From Dawidia soli (GTDB lineage Bacteria > Bacteroidota > Bacteroidia > Cytophagales > Cyclobacteriaceae): 64,000 bases of DNA. This document shows, in pieces, positions 34,499 to 42,960 of this stretch. Each line of letters opens with the position of its first letter. Position 1 is the stretch's first letter. Below the pieces are notes generated by a model. The model was not told the DNA's origin. It made no database searches and was given only the letters and a program-made list of their open reading frames with translations. A program made the position numbers and the translations under genes. The stretch spans positions 94,500 to 158,499 of the forward strand of contig NZ_JAHESC010000012.1 in NCBI RefSeq assembly GCF_018598185.1, in the 5' to 3' direction.

Positions 34499-35899
34499 TC
34501 AAAAATCGGCTGGGTCGATCGTCCAGTCGTATGTATCGCGTAAGATGCGAAGCTCCTCCATCGCTTCGGGCGACGGTGGTCCGATGAACGTGGTCATCGA
34601 AACGGGAAAGCTGTGCGCCTCGAAACTACCATTTCTGCGATTATATTGTACTGCGGTGCTATATAAATGATGGATGAGCGCATTGAGCGACGGCACGGAG
34701 AAGTCTAAAATGCCAAACATCACGACCGATCGTATCTGCGGATTGTGCGACAGGTCCAGCTCGACAATGTCGCTGACGGCGATGTAAATACTTTCCAGGG
34801 CAGGGTTGTGCGAGAAATCGATGGTAGCGGGAGTTACGGCAAAGGTCGCCACAAAATCTTTCAGGCCGGTGAGGTATTCTACGGACATCTCAGTCGTACC
34901 GCCATAAGCATACGCAAACGCAACCCGTTCTACCTTATTCAACGTGGCGCCGGAGATGCTGACGAAATGGCCGCCGGGGGTTGCATAGAGATGTTCCGGT
35001 CGACTCTCAAATGTTTGTTGCGTAATGATGTCCTGCGTGCCGTCGCCCCAGTCGATATAGAGGGTATCGATGTCGCCCTCCAGGGTAAAGTAGACATCCT
35101 GATCCGTCAGGCGGAAGGTGAACGCCGGTTCCAGCCAGACGGTGTGTGGTGCCCCGGCCAGCGCGCTCAGCAGATCCTGTAAAACAAAGGTCTGCGTATA
35201 CTTTTTATACGAGGGTTGAAGTACTACCAGCGTATAGGTGCGGGTCAGGTCGCCGTCGAACAGGATGGCGCCGGGCGCCGCACCGACGTGCTGACGATGA
35301 ACGGTGTCTGCGCCGTCGAGAATGTATACCTGCGCCGGTGAGAAGACGAAGCCTGTGGGAGTCGGCTTAAATACCGCCAGGCGGAACGACGTTCCCGGCA
35401 CGATGCCGACCTGGAAGGTGAGATAGCCAAACGCTGCCGGCGGGTAGGCACTCGTGGACACTACCTGTACGCTGAGGCCCGTAATGGCGTTGTCGTTCAC
35501 ACCGAAGGCCATGGGCAGCGGATCGTCCACCCAGCCGGCCATGTCCGAGCCTTCTTTGGGTGTGGCGTATACCACCTCGTCGGCAGCGTTGACCACCAGG
35601 AAGTCGGTCAGGTCGTAGTTGCCCGGTGGCAGCGCCAGCGGCTCGCTGATATACTCCTCGCCCATCTTCAGCAACGTGACATGTTCCAGGGTATATACCT
35701 CACCACCGCCGGCTTCCTGAATGGTTACATAGAGCGATGCGCCTTCGGGCAGCGATGCGGACACGCGCCCGCCGGGACCGCCCGTGGGGCTGATGGTAAA
35801 GCGGACATTACCCGGCTTTGCCGGGGCCTGATCTTCGGTACAATGCTGCCATACAAAGGCGAGCAAAAGCAGGATGCTGAACTTGATGATCCTTTTCAT
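34499..35899 (-). CDS. Array lipoprotein 7 (PKD-like plus leucine-rich tail)
   Basis: A 466-residue lipoprotein (MKRIIKFSILLLLAFVWQHC). First domain LPEGASLYVTIQEAGGGEVYTL, second domain FRLAVFKPTPTGFVFSPAQVYILDGADTVH, PKD-like YIDWGDGT, leucine-rich-like IDFSHNPALESIYIAVSDIVELDLSHNPQI, and the tail ELRILRDTYDWTIDPADF. It lies 18 bp after lipoprotein 8 and 103 bp before lipoprotein 6 in the direction of transcription. Function unknown. Confidence 0.82.
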   Translation of the reverse strand: MKRIIKFSILLLLAFVWQHCTEDQAPAKPGNVRFTISPTGGPGGRVSASLPEGASLYVTIQEAGGGEVYTLEHVTLLKMGEEYISEPLALPPGNYDLTDFLVVNAADEVVYATPKEGSDMAGWVDDPLPMAFGVNDNAITGLSVQVVSTSAYPPAAFGYLTFQVGIVPGTSFRLAVFKPTPTGFVFSPAQVYILDGADTVHRQHVGAAPGAILFDGDLTRTYTLVVLQPSYKKYTQTFVLQDLLSALAGAPHTVWLEPAFTFRLTDQDVYFTLEGDIDTLYIDWGDGTQDIITQQTFESRPEHLYATPGGHFVSISGATLNKVERVAFAYAYGGTTEMSVEYLTGLKDFVATFAVTPATIDFSHNPALESIYIAVSDIVELDLSHNPQIRSVVMFGILDFSVPSLNALIHHLYSTAVQYNRRNGSFEAHSFPVSMTTFIGPPSPEAMEELRILRDTYDWTIDPADF

Positions 35900-35917
35900 T
35901 TTCTTGTCCTTTATGTA

Positions 35918-37348
35918 CTATAAGGGAGGTATACCCGGAACGATCGTCCATCCATACTCCATGCCGATGACGTGCAGCTGATCGAGGGCTTCCGCCGACG
36001 GCGGGCCGATGAATGTATAGTCAAAACCGGTCTCCAGGTTGAGATATCCGCCGATAATGGTATGTTCTACGACGTGTTGGTACAGGTCGTCGATCACCTT
36101 GTTCAACACCGGCACGGCAAAATCTACATTCCCCGAAAGGTCGAGCGAGCGCAGCTTGGGTGTATGGCTGATATCTACGTACCGCAGGTTGGAATATGAG
36201 CAATTGAGCTCCTCCAGTTCCGGCGTATGCGACAGGTCAAGGCTATCAGCCCCTACGACACCGGAGCCAACGTTTAAGCCCATGGAAAGGATCTTCAGTC
36301 CGGGCACCTCGCGAAGCGAAATGTTATCCGTGGCGCCGAAACCAAACACCATGGCCACCAACCGCACAGCGGCCAGGTCGCCCGACATGCTGACGTGATA
36401 ATTACCGGCCGCCGCATATTCATGATAGAACGTCTCTGATTCGATCACGTCAAATTCTTCCACCGCGCCATCCCCCCAATCGATCGTAAACGACGTGCCG
36501 GGGATCGTCTCATCCACGCGGATCCAATATTCAAAGAAATCATTCCGAAAGATCGCCGTAAACGTCAGGGCGGGCGCCAGCGTGACCTGCCACGGCGCGC
36601 CGGCGAGCTCCGTCAACAGGTCGCGCAACACGAAGGTGCGGCTGTAGGTCATGAGCTCGTCTTCCATTAACACCAATGTATAGGTCCGCTCGGGGTTGCC
36701 GGGGAAGATCACATCGTTCTGGCTGGCGGGAAGGTGGCGATGATATACCGTGTCGCCTTCGTCGAGCAGGTAGGCATGTACACGGGAGAACTCGGGTCCG
36801 TCGTTCCCCTGCCGGAACACCGCCAGCTTGAAATACGGGAATGGCGCCACGTGTACGGCAAAGGTGGCATAGCCGAATTGCTCGGGCAGCCGGGCATCGA
36901 CCGGCAGCACCTGCACATCGACCTGGGCGATGGCATCATCGCTCACGGCAAACGCCTGGGGCAACGGATCGTCTACCCAGGGGGCAAGCTCCGATCCTTC
37001 CTTCGGCGTAGCGTATACCACGTTGCCGGCACCGTCGGCCACCAGGAAGTCCGTCAGCTCGTAGTTCCCGCCGGGGAGCGCCAGCGGCTCGCTGATGTAT
37101 TCCGTGCCGATCCGGAGCAGGCGTACCGGCTCGAGGGTATATACTTCGTCGCCACTGACGCGGCGGATGCTGACATACAGCGAAGCGCCGTCGGGTAAGG
37201 ACGTTGCCTGGCGTCCCTGGCTGTTGGCCAGGACGACGGGATTGAATGCGAATCGGATATTTCCTGGTTTGGCGGGTTCGTCTTCCCGGCAGCCCGGGAA
37301 GACGAGAGCCAATACCAAAAGACTGACAAGCCAACTGATCTGTTTCAT
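35918..37348 (-). CDS. Array lipoprotein 8, first gene of the array in transcription order
   Basis: A 476-residue lipoprotein (MKQISWLVSLLVLALVFPGC). Domain order is first domain (LPDGASLYVSIRRVSGDEVYTLEPVRLL), second domain (YFKLAVFRQGNDGPEFSRVHAYLLDEGDTVYH), PKD-like domain (TIDWGDGAVEE, HEYAAAGNYHVSMSG), leucine-rich-like segments (LDLSHTPELEELNCSYS) and the tail ending WTIVPGIPPL. As the most upstream gene it should follow the promoter of the five-gene unit 8-7-6-5-4. The PKD-like plus leucine-rich build points to an extracellular adhesion or binding role, which is inference. Confidence 0.82.
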   Translation of the reverse strand: MKQISWLVSLLVLALVFPGCREDEPAKPGNIRFAFNPVVLANSQGRQATSLPDGASLYVSIRRVSGDEVYTLEPVRLLRIGTEYISEPLALPGGNYELTDFLVADGAGNVVYATPKEGSELAPWVDDPLPQAFAVSDDAIAQVDVQVLPVDARLPEQFGYATFAVHVAPFPYFKLAVFRQGNDGPEFSRVHAYLLDEGDTVYHRHLPASQNDVIFPGNPERTYTLVLMEDELMTYSRTFVLRDLLTELAGAPWQVTLAPALTFTAIFRNDFFEYWIRVDETIPGTSFTIDWGDGAVEEFDVIESETFYHEYAAAGNYHVSMSGDLAAVRLVAMVFGFGATDNISLREVPGLKILSMGLNVGSGVVGADSLDLSHTPELEELNCSYSNLRYVDISHTPKLRSLDLSGNVDFAVPVLNKVIDDLYQHVVEHTIIGGYLNLETGFDYTFIGPPSAEALDQLHVIGMEYGWTIVPGIPPL

Positions 37349-37837
37349 TTTCGAGAGGGGGTTAGAGAGGTTTCATGTTTTTGATGTTACCCCATACGTT
37401 GGATACGTATGGACATAGCAATAGCGTGAAAGGCCGGAGCGGCGATTCAGCCGTATCCTACCGGCCTGGGAGCCGGCATTGACACACGATCAGCGAATAT
37501 CAGGATGCATTATCTGGCAGACGCGCGCAGGGCCAGGCCAGTATAACGGAAGAATACACAAAGGGCGGCGCCGCGTGCGGCAGTCGACAAAAAAGCCAGC
37601 GATTTTTTTTCATAGACAGTGGGTTTTTAAGATTAAAGACGCCAGAAGAAAACGGACTATGTACAAAGGGGATACTTGCAGGGGCCTGATCACGACCATC
37701 ACCAGAAGACTCAATATCACCTAATCCCTGGAAGAGTATATAAATGTAGGACTAAATATGATATTCGCTACACCCGCAGGGATAAAAATTAAGGAACTAA
37801 GCAGGCGTTATTACGCTTATACAGACGGCTACCCGGC
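37349..37837. other. Divergent non-coding gap upstream of array and moeB
   Basis: No gene is recognised. The minus-strand promoter of the lipoprotein array should lie here, but I find no full TAnnTTTG box on that strand. Short plus-strand frames (37479-37724, 37758-38066) have no recognisable features. Confidence 0.45.
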
Positions 37838-37869
37838 ATTGGGTATTTTCAGCAACACGCGTACCTTTG
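37838..37869 (+). promoter_or_regulatory. Promoter of moeB-rhodanese gene, leaderless type
   Basis: ATTG (37838-37841), 20 bp, then a perfect TACCTTTG (37862-37869). The ATG at 37876 lies 7 bp after the box, about where transcription should start. Confidence 0.7.
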
Positions 37870-37875
37870 AGATCC

Positions 37876-39036
37876 ATGAATACACTTACAAACGAAGAGA
37901 TCAAGCGCTACGGAAGACACCTGGTGTTGGAAGAGTTTGGCATGAACGGACAACAGCGACTCAAGCAAGCGCGGGTGTTGGTGGTGGGTGCGGGAGGCCT
38001 GGGCTCTCCTTCCCTGCTCTATTTAGCCGCCGCCGGCGTAGGTACGCTCGGCATCGTCGACTTTGACACCGTCGATCTTTCGAACCTGCAACGACAGATC
38101 CTGTTTACGACAGCGGACATCGGCCGCAACAAGGCGGTGGCCGCCGCCGGACGACTGCAGCAATTGAACCCGACCATTACCCTCCGTACACATACCGCGC
38201 GTATTACGGCGGCGAACGCGCCGGAGCTGGTGGCGGCCTACGACGTTGTGCTGGACGGCACCGATAACTTCCCCACGCGGTATCTGTTGAACGATGCCTG
38301 TGTGTTACTGGACAAGCCGCTGGTATACGGCTCGATCTTACGCTTCGAGGGCCAGGTTGCCGTCTTTAACTTCCGGTATGCCGACGGCCGTTACAGCGCC
38401 AACTACCGCGACCTGTTTCCGGTGCCGCCCGACCCGGCGTCGGTGCCCAACTGCGAGCAGGCGGGCGTACTGGGCGTGCTGCCCGGCATGATCGGCAGCA
38501 TGCAGGCCAACGAGGTGATCAAAATACTCACCGGCGTGGGCGAACCCCTGGCCGACCGGCTCTTGTTATTGGACAGCACCACCATGCGTCAGCAGGTGAT
38601 CCGCATCAAGCCGCAGGGCGGCCGCGACAGCATAAAACAATTATTGGATTATGATGAATTTTGTGGGATAAGTGCTGATAAATCCAAATCTTTGAACGTT
38701 AATAATCAAGACTATACCATGAAAGAAGTTACCGTACAGGAGCTGAAAGAGATGATGGACTCCGGAGCAGATTTTCAACTGATCGACGTGCGGGAGCCGC
38801 ATGAATTCGACATCTGCAACCTGCAGGGCGAGCTCATCCCCCAGGCCGACGTTCCGCACAGCGTAGACCGTATTTCAAAAGATAAAAAAGTCGTGATCCA
38901 CTGTCGCAGCGGCGCCCGGAGCGGCAACATGGTACAGTGGCTTGAAAAGAACCATGGCTTTACCAACCTGTACAACCTGCAGGGAGGCATCCTGGCATGG
39001 GCCCGCGATATCGATCCTGAAATGCCGACATACTAA
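37876..39036 (+). CDS. MoeB/ThiF-family adenylyltransferase fused to a rhodanese domain
   Basis: A 386-residue E1-like fusion. The N-terminal part has the nucleotide motif VVGAGGLGSPSL (GxGGxG at 38-43), the DFDTVDLSNLQRQ block and the catalytic Cys193 in PNCEQAGVLG. The C-terminal rhodanese domain has LIDVREPHEFDICN and active-site Cys343 in VIHCRSGARSG. Such proteins adenylate and then sulfurate the C-terminal Gly-Gly of MoaD or ThiS-type carriers for molybdopterin or thiamine synthesis. The zinc CxxC pairs of classical MoeB seem absent: the usual first pair reads NYRDL here, and only one Cys remains near DEFCG. The start at 37876 lies 7 bp after a perfect -7 box. No moa or thi genes adjoin it. 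Confidence 0.9.
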   Translation: MNTLTNEEIKRYGRHLVLEEFGMNGQQRLKQARVLVVGAGGLGSPSLLYLAAAGVGTLGIVDFDTVDLSNLQRQILFTTADIGRNKAVAAAGRLQQLNPTITLRTHTARITAANAPELVAAYDVVLDGTDNFPTRYLLNDACVLLDKPLVYGSILRFEGQVAVFNFRYADGRYSANYRDLFPVPPDPASVPNCEQAGVLGVLPGMIGSMQANEVIKILTGVGEPLADRLLLLDSTTMRQQVIRIKPQGGRDSIKQLLDYDEFCGISADKSKSLNVNNQDYTMKEVTVQELKEMMDSGADFQLIDVREPHEFDICNLQGELIPQADVPHSVDRISKDKKVVIHCRSGARSGNMVQWLEKNHGFTNLYNLQGGILAWARDIDPEMPTY

Positions 39037-39058
39037 AGGAATCAGTATGAGCGTGATA

Positions 39059-39095
39059 AAAAAGGCCGCCCCGAGGATATCAGGGCGGCCTTTTT
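39059..39095. terminator. Bidirectional terminator between moeB-rhodanese and osmC
   Basis: AAAAAGGCCGCCC / GGGCGGCCTTTTT (39059-39071 / 39083-39095): a strong stem with A/T runs on both sides, between convergent genes. Confidence 0.92.
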
Positions 39096-39114
39096 ATATA
39101 CCCGCGCTTTCGCG

Positions 39115-39534
39115 TTATTCCAGCACTTCGAAGCTGTACGTGATCTTTGCGTTCTTTTCCAGGGTACGCGCTACCGAGCAGTATTTTTCTACCGATAAGC
39201 TTACAGCTTTTTCGGCTTTCTGCGGATCGATGTTTCCGTACAGGCGAAAGTGCGCGTGCACCTCGGTGTAGAGCGACGGTACGGCGTCCTTCTCACGCTC
39301 GCCGGTAATGGTGATTTTGATGTCGCGCAGGTCCTGGCGTTGTTTCTTTAGTACGCTGATGACGTCAATGCCGCTGCAGCCGCCCATGGCGGCCAATAAC
39401 ATCTGCATCGGGCGCATGCCGTTGTTGCCACCGCCGATGTCGGGCGAGCCGTCCATCTCTACGCGGTTGCCCTGCTCATTTACCGCCTCCATGTGGTAGG
39501 CGTCGTTCAAGCGATTTACTTCTATCTTTATCAT
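39115..39534 (-). CDS. OsmC-family peroxiredoxin-like protein
   Basis: A 139-residue OsmC/YhfA-like protein. The two redox cysteines of the family are present, in GGCSGIDV and in EKYCSVART. OsmC proteins reduce organic hydroperoxides with a Cys pair. The ATG at 39534 is chosen because it overlaps the stop of the sodium symporter gene as ATGA, which suggests translational coupling; the longer frame from 39633 would lie inside that gene. YhfA-type members lack a known thiol donor, so the substrate remains open. Confidence 0.88.
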   Translation of the reverse strand: MIKIEVNRLNDAYHMEAVNEQGNRVEMDGSPDIGGGNNGMRPMQMLLAAMGGCSGIDVISVLKKQRQDLRDIKITITGEREKDAVPSLYTEVHAHFRLYGNIDPQKAEKAVSLSVEKYCSVARTLEKNAKITYSFEVLE

Positions 39535-40928
39535 AAGGCTTTTACTTCTGTTTGTTGTTGCTGGGGCCACACCAGGCTGCCGGTCACCATGGCCACCAAA
39601 CTTACCAGCGTGGCCGGCACCAGGCTGGGCCACTCCGTTTCGTATAGTTCAGCGATAATCCATGTTGCCATGCCCAGCGCCATGGCCAACAATGCTCCTG
39701 TGCTGCTGGAGCGTTTCCAGTAGATGCCCAACGTGAGGGGGGCAAACAGCGACACCAGGCTGAGGATGGACGACTCGCCCACCAACTCGTAAATATTGCT
39801 GCGCATACACGCCATGGCGGTCGCTACACCGGCAAAGACCAGTACCGAAAGGCGGGTGAGCAGCAGGAACTGCTTGTCGTTATAGCGGTGCCGTGTCAGC
39901 GGCTTTACCAGGTTTTCGGAAAAGATCGATGCCGGCGCGAGGATGGCGGAGCTGGCCGTGCTCATAATGGCCGAGAGCAGCGACCCGAAGAACAGGATCT
40001 GCACCGGCAGTGCCGTGTGCGCCAGGACCATGTTGGGCAACGCCATCTGCGGGTCGCCGGCGATCATTTCCGGGTAAAGGTGTTTGGTGCAGAGGCCTAT
40101 AAAGATCGGGAACATGGCAATCGTCAGATACAGGAACGCCGCATAGTAACACGAAAGTTCCGCGGTGCGCGCCGAACCTGCCGACATCGATCGCTGAAAG
40201 ACGTCCTGCGAGGGAATAGACCCCAACCCCAGGACCGACCACGCGGCGAGGTATGTCACGATCTCGCGCAGATCCCACGCCGGCAGAAAACGGAACGTTT
40301 CGGCGGGTACCTCGTGCAGGATGTTGTCCAGGCCGCCCGCTTTGCCCGTCAGGATCACCGCCAGGATGACCATGCCGAGGATGATGATGACACTTTGGAT
40401 AAAGTCGGTAATGGAGATGGCCCACATCCCCCCGATGTAGGTATATACCGTAACGACCACCGCGCTGATCACGATCCCCTGCCACAACACCAGGTCCGTC
40501 ACGGCGGTGAGCACCAACCCCATGGCCACCAGCTGGGCGGCGATGTAGCCTACGTAGGGAATGGCCAGGAACAAGCTGGCGATGAGCTCGGTGGTCTTGC
40601 CGTAGCGCACCTTGAAGAAATCGCCCAGCGTAAGCAGGTTCATGTGATACAGCTTGCGGGCAAAGAACAAACCGAACAAGAGCAGGCAGAGTGCCGCCCC
40701 GAAGGGGTCTTCCATGACGGCGTACAAGCCGCCCTGGATAAATTCCGACGACGCGCCGAAGACCGTTTCCGACCCAAACCAGGTGGCGAACAACGCCGCC
40801 GAAGAGATGGCGATCGGCAGGCTTCTCCCGGCCAGCATAAAATCGCCGGAGGTTTGCACCCGGCGGGACGCCCAGATCCCTACCAGCACGGTCAGGATGA
40901 GGTAAACAATGATAAAAGCAAGCAGCAA
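39531..40928 (-). CDS. Sodium:solute symporter (SSS family)
   Basis: A 465-residue, multi-helix transporter of the SSS family: opening YLILTVLVGIWASRRVQTSGDFMLAGRSLP, then ATWFGSETVFGAS and TLGDFFKVRYGK, as in sodium:proline or pantothenate symporters. The start codon is TTG at 40928, with no nearer ATG or GTG; a TAACCTTG -7 box lies 7 bp upstream, so the mRNA is likely leaderless. Its stop overlaps the start of the OsmC gene by ATGA. The transported solute cannot be told from sequence. Confidence 0.88.
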   Translation of the reverse strand: MLLAFIIVYLILTVLVGIWASRRVQTSGDFMLAGRSLPIAISSAALFATWFGSETVFGASSEFIQGGLYAVMEDPFGAALCLLLFGLFFARKLYHMNLLTLGDFFKVRYGKTTELIASLFLAIPYVGYIAAQLVAMGLVLTAVTDLVLWQGIVISAVVVTVYTYIGGMWAISITDFIQSVIIILGMVILAVILTGKAGGLDNILHEVPAETFRFLPAWDLREIVTYLAAWSVLGLGSIPSQDVFQRSMSAGSARTAELSCYYAAFLYLTIAMFPIFIGLCTKHLYPEMIAGDPQMALPNMVLAHTALPVQILFFGSLLSAIMSTASSAILAPASIFSENLVKPLTRHRYNDKQFLLLTRLSVLVFAGVATAMACMRSNIYELVGESSILSLVSLFAPLTLGIYWKRSSSTGALLAMALGMATWIIAELYETEWPSLVPATLVSLVAMVTGSLVWPQQQQTEVKAL

Positions 40929-40935
40929 CGTACTA

Positions 40936-40943
40936 CAAGGTTA
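40936..40943 (-). promoter_or_regulatory. -7 box of the SSS symporter operon
   Basis: Minus-strand TAACCTTG (7 of 8 to TAnnTTTG), 7 bp before the TTG start at 40928. It favours a leaderless transcript. Confidence 0.5.
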
Positions 40944-40999
40944 TGGCATGACCGCTAAAATTAGGAAAGATCGCCGGGAATTCCGCATACCCTGCCCTC

Positions 41000-41908
41000 C
41001 TAACGACGCTCTTGCTTCTTCAGCTGAAATGTGCGTGTGACGTTAAAGCCCAGGTGGATCTTACCGTCGAAGAAATCGCCCTGGGTCTGCGTAATGAAGG
41101 TACGCTCCGTCAGGCTGGTGGTGTTGGTCAGCACGAGCTGGAATACGTGGCCTCCGGTCTCGATGTCGATGCCGAACCCCAGGGAGTTATACCGGGGCGA
41201 CAACGTTTGTGCCTCCAGCACATCGTTGTCAGGTGGATCGAGACGGTAATAATATTCCGTCGTAAGCGCTACGCTCCGCGTGAGTTTTAACCGGCCACCG
41301 ACGCCCAGCGCCACGTGGTCGTTGCGTTCAACGGTCTTGCTGACGGCATTCTTGTGAATGAACGTCGGCATGAGCTGCAGTGACAACCGCGGCGAGAACT
41401 TGCGCGCCAGCAGCAGCTGCCCGGTGTATGCGAGCCGGTCAACCGTTTCGAAACCTTCCGGTTCGTCGTCGCGCCGGGGTGAAATGCTATAGGCCACGCC
41501 CCCGAGCGCCGTCAGGGTAAAGGGGAAGCTCTTCTGGCCCGAGCGTTGCGAAAGGGCCTTGTATTTCACGTAACTGTCCATGATCTTGTCTGCCGAGTTA
41601 CGGCCGATGCTCACCGACAGGTTGTCGGTAATGCCGTAATCCAGGCCGAGGCGCACAAAGGCTTCGTCCAGGCCGAACATCTCGTACACGCCGCCGTCGA
41701 GCGGGCCGAAGCGGTGGGCAAAGATGAACTCCAGCGTACCGGCCTGCTTGGTCTCGATCGTGTGGCCGTTGACCAGCCGTGTGCCCTTGAACGTGGCAAT
41801 GGTATAATCCGTCCCGGGTTTGGTTTTGTTAAGCTCGTCCAGCAGGTCACCCTGGGCGTGTGCCAGCAGTGGCAGGAGGAAGACAAAAGGTAGTATTCTT
41901 CTCATCAT
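41000..41908 (-). CDS. DUF5777-like outer-membrane beta-barrel protein
   Basis: A 302-residue protein with a signal peptide (MMRRILPFVFLLPLLAHAQ) and alternating hydrophobic strands typical of a small outer-membrane barrel. The blocks TLEFIFAHRFGPLDGGVYEMFGLDEAFVRLGLDYGITDNL resemble the Bacteroidota DUF5777 barrel family. It is the last gene of an operon with a cytochrome c-like lipoprotein and a YceI protein. The role is unknown; the neighbours suggest redox or lipid and quinone handling in the envelope. Confidence 0.8.
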   Translation of the reverse strand: MMRRILPFVFLLPLLAHAQGDLLDELNKTKPGTDYTIATFKGTRLVNGHTIETKQAGTLEFIFAHRFGPLDGGVYEMFGLDEAFVRLGLDYGITDNLSVSIGRNSADKIMDSYVKYKALSQRSGQKSFPFTLTALGGVAYSISPRRDDEPEGFETVDRLAYTGQLLLARKFSPRLSLQLMPTFIHKNAVSKTVERNDHVALGVGGRLKLTRSVALTTEYYYRLDPPDNDVLEAQTLSPRYNSLGFGIDIETGGHVFQLVLTNTTSLTERTFITQTQGDFFDGKIHLGFNVTRTFQLKKQERR

Positions 41909-41912
41909 AGCA

Positions 41913-42455
41913 TTATTGGGCGCGGTAATTAAAATCGACGGTGACCTCTACCTGCTGGGCAATATTCTGCCAGACGATCTGAGGCACCTTGATGGCGTAG
42001 TCCTGAAGCTTGAGGATAAAATTTGCCTTCATGGCCAGCATCCCGCCTTTGCGTTCGACGGTTCCGGGGAATTGCACGTCCTTCGTCACACCGTGAATGG
42101 TCATCCTGCCGACGGCGTTCACTTGCTGCAGACCCTCTACCGCCGGGTCGAACCCGACGATCTTTCCTTCGAAGGATGCCCGCGGATATTTTTCCGACTC
42201 CACGTACTTCTCGTTGAAGTGGACCTGCATCAGTTTCTTGGGGAACTGAAAGTCTTTCATGTTGAGCAGGTAGGCGATCTCCCCTTTTGACGCATCAAAG
42301 ATGCTGCTCACGTTGGTGTTGGTGGCGGCAATGTCTTCGATCACGCCATCGGAATGAAACGATATGCTGGATTGCTCCAGCACAAACCGCTGCTGGGCGA
42401 AGCCGCGCGAGCCTGTGAGCAAGAGGCTGATCGAGAATAAAATGGTAAACCTCAT
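41913..42455 (-). CDS. YceI-family periplasmic protein
   Basis: A 180-residue secreted protein (signal peptide ending GFAQ) with the YceI lipocalin-like fold signature: SSISFHSDG near the N-terminus, FNEKYVESEKYPRASFEGKI, and VGRMTIHGVTKDVQFPGTV. YceI proteins bind polyisoprenoids or other amphiphiles in the periplasm. The ATG at 42455 is chosen for its signal peptide. It follows the cytochrome-like gene by 5 bp and precedes the barrel gene by 4 bp, a tight operon. Confidence 0.9.
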   Translation of the reverse strand: MRFTILFSISLLLTGSRGFAQQRFVLEQSSISFHSDGVIEDIAATNTNVSSIFDASKGEIAYLLNMKDFQFPKKLMQVHFNEKYVESEKYPRASFEGKIVGFDPAVEGLQQVNAVGRMTIHGVTKDVQFPGTVERKGGMLAMKANFILKLQDYAIKVPQIVWQNIAQQVEVTVDFNYRAQ

Positions 42456-42460
42456 GCGCA

Positions 42461-42820
42461 CTAGTCCCCTCGTGCTCCGTTTTCGATCCAACAATACAAG
42501 GCGTTCTTTTCAGATTCCGTCAGGCTTCCTGTCCGCGGCATGTGGTCGGGGTCGGTCGCGGGTAGTTGTGTACGGCGTTGGACCTCCGCGGCGTGCTCCT
42601 GCAGATTGCTGAGCACTTTCCAGTCGGGAATTCCGCTCGCGCCGTCGTGGCAGCCCGTGAAAGCACATTTGGTGTTGATGACGGGAACAATGTTCTGGGT
42701 GTAATCTACATCGGCCGTGGTACAGTCTACACCGGCGGGGGCCGGCTCATCCTGATTGTGGTAGACACAGGCCTGCGTAACGGCAAGCAGCAGTACCCAG
42801 GCACACAGAGGGGTCTTCAT
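42461..42820 (-). CDS. Cytochrome c-like lipoprotein with a CX4CH heme motif
   Basis: A 119-residue lipoprotein (lipobox TQAC). It has a single heme-attachment-like motif, KCAFTGCHDG, with four residues between the cysteines where the usual c-type motif is CXXCH, and a downstream Met (DHMPRTG) that can be the sixth ligand, followed by the LTESEKNALYCWIENG helix as in small cytochrome c domains. It is first in an operon with YceI and DUF5777-like genes. The ATG at 42820 sits 4 bp from a TATATTTG box. A redox carrier at the membrane is the likely role. Confidence 0.82.
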   Translation of the reverse strand: MKTPLCAWVLLLAVTQACVYHNQDEPAPAGVDCTTADVDYTQNIVPVINTKCAFTGCHDGASGIPDWKVLSNLQEHAAEVQRRTQLPATDPDHMPRTGSLTESEKNALYCWIENGARGD

Positions 42821-42823
42821 ATT

Positions 42824-42831
42824 CAAATATA
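42824..42831 (-). promoter_or_regulatory. -7 box of the cytochrome-YceI-barrel operon
   Basis: Minus-strand TATATTTG, a perfect TAnnTTTG match, ending 3 bp before the ATG at 42820. The transcript is therefore probably leaderless. Confidence 0.6.
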
Positions 42832-42960
42832 CAGTAACTTTTCAAGTGGCAGTAACTGCCGGGAAGTTTATCGCGGGGGCTGCCGGCGGGCTGACAGGGC
42901 TCCTATGGGTTTCCCCGGGGCGGCGACGGGGCAGGGATAACTTTAGTACGGCTTATCCCC

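Noticed and set aside
30568..36199. Long reading frames on the plus strand across the lipoprotein array (for example 32001-32933, 30568-31245, 36734-37198)
   Set aside because: They lie opposite well-supported lipoprotein genes, have no start context, domain or signal peptide, and vary in length from copy to copy as chance open frames do.
37610..37637. ATAGACAGTG and AGATTAAAG near 37.6 kb, resembling pieces of the small-RNA block
   Set aside because: The two pieces are in the wrong order, no TAnnTTTG box or hairpin follows, so chance is likelier.
37479..38066. Short plus-strand reading frames before the moeB-rhodanese gene
   Set aside because: They have no domain, overlap the promoter or the gene itself in another frame, and lack a signal peptide.
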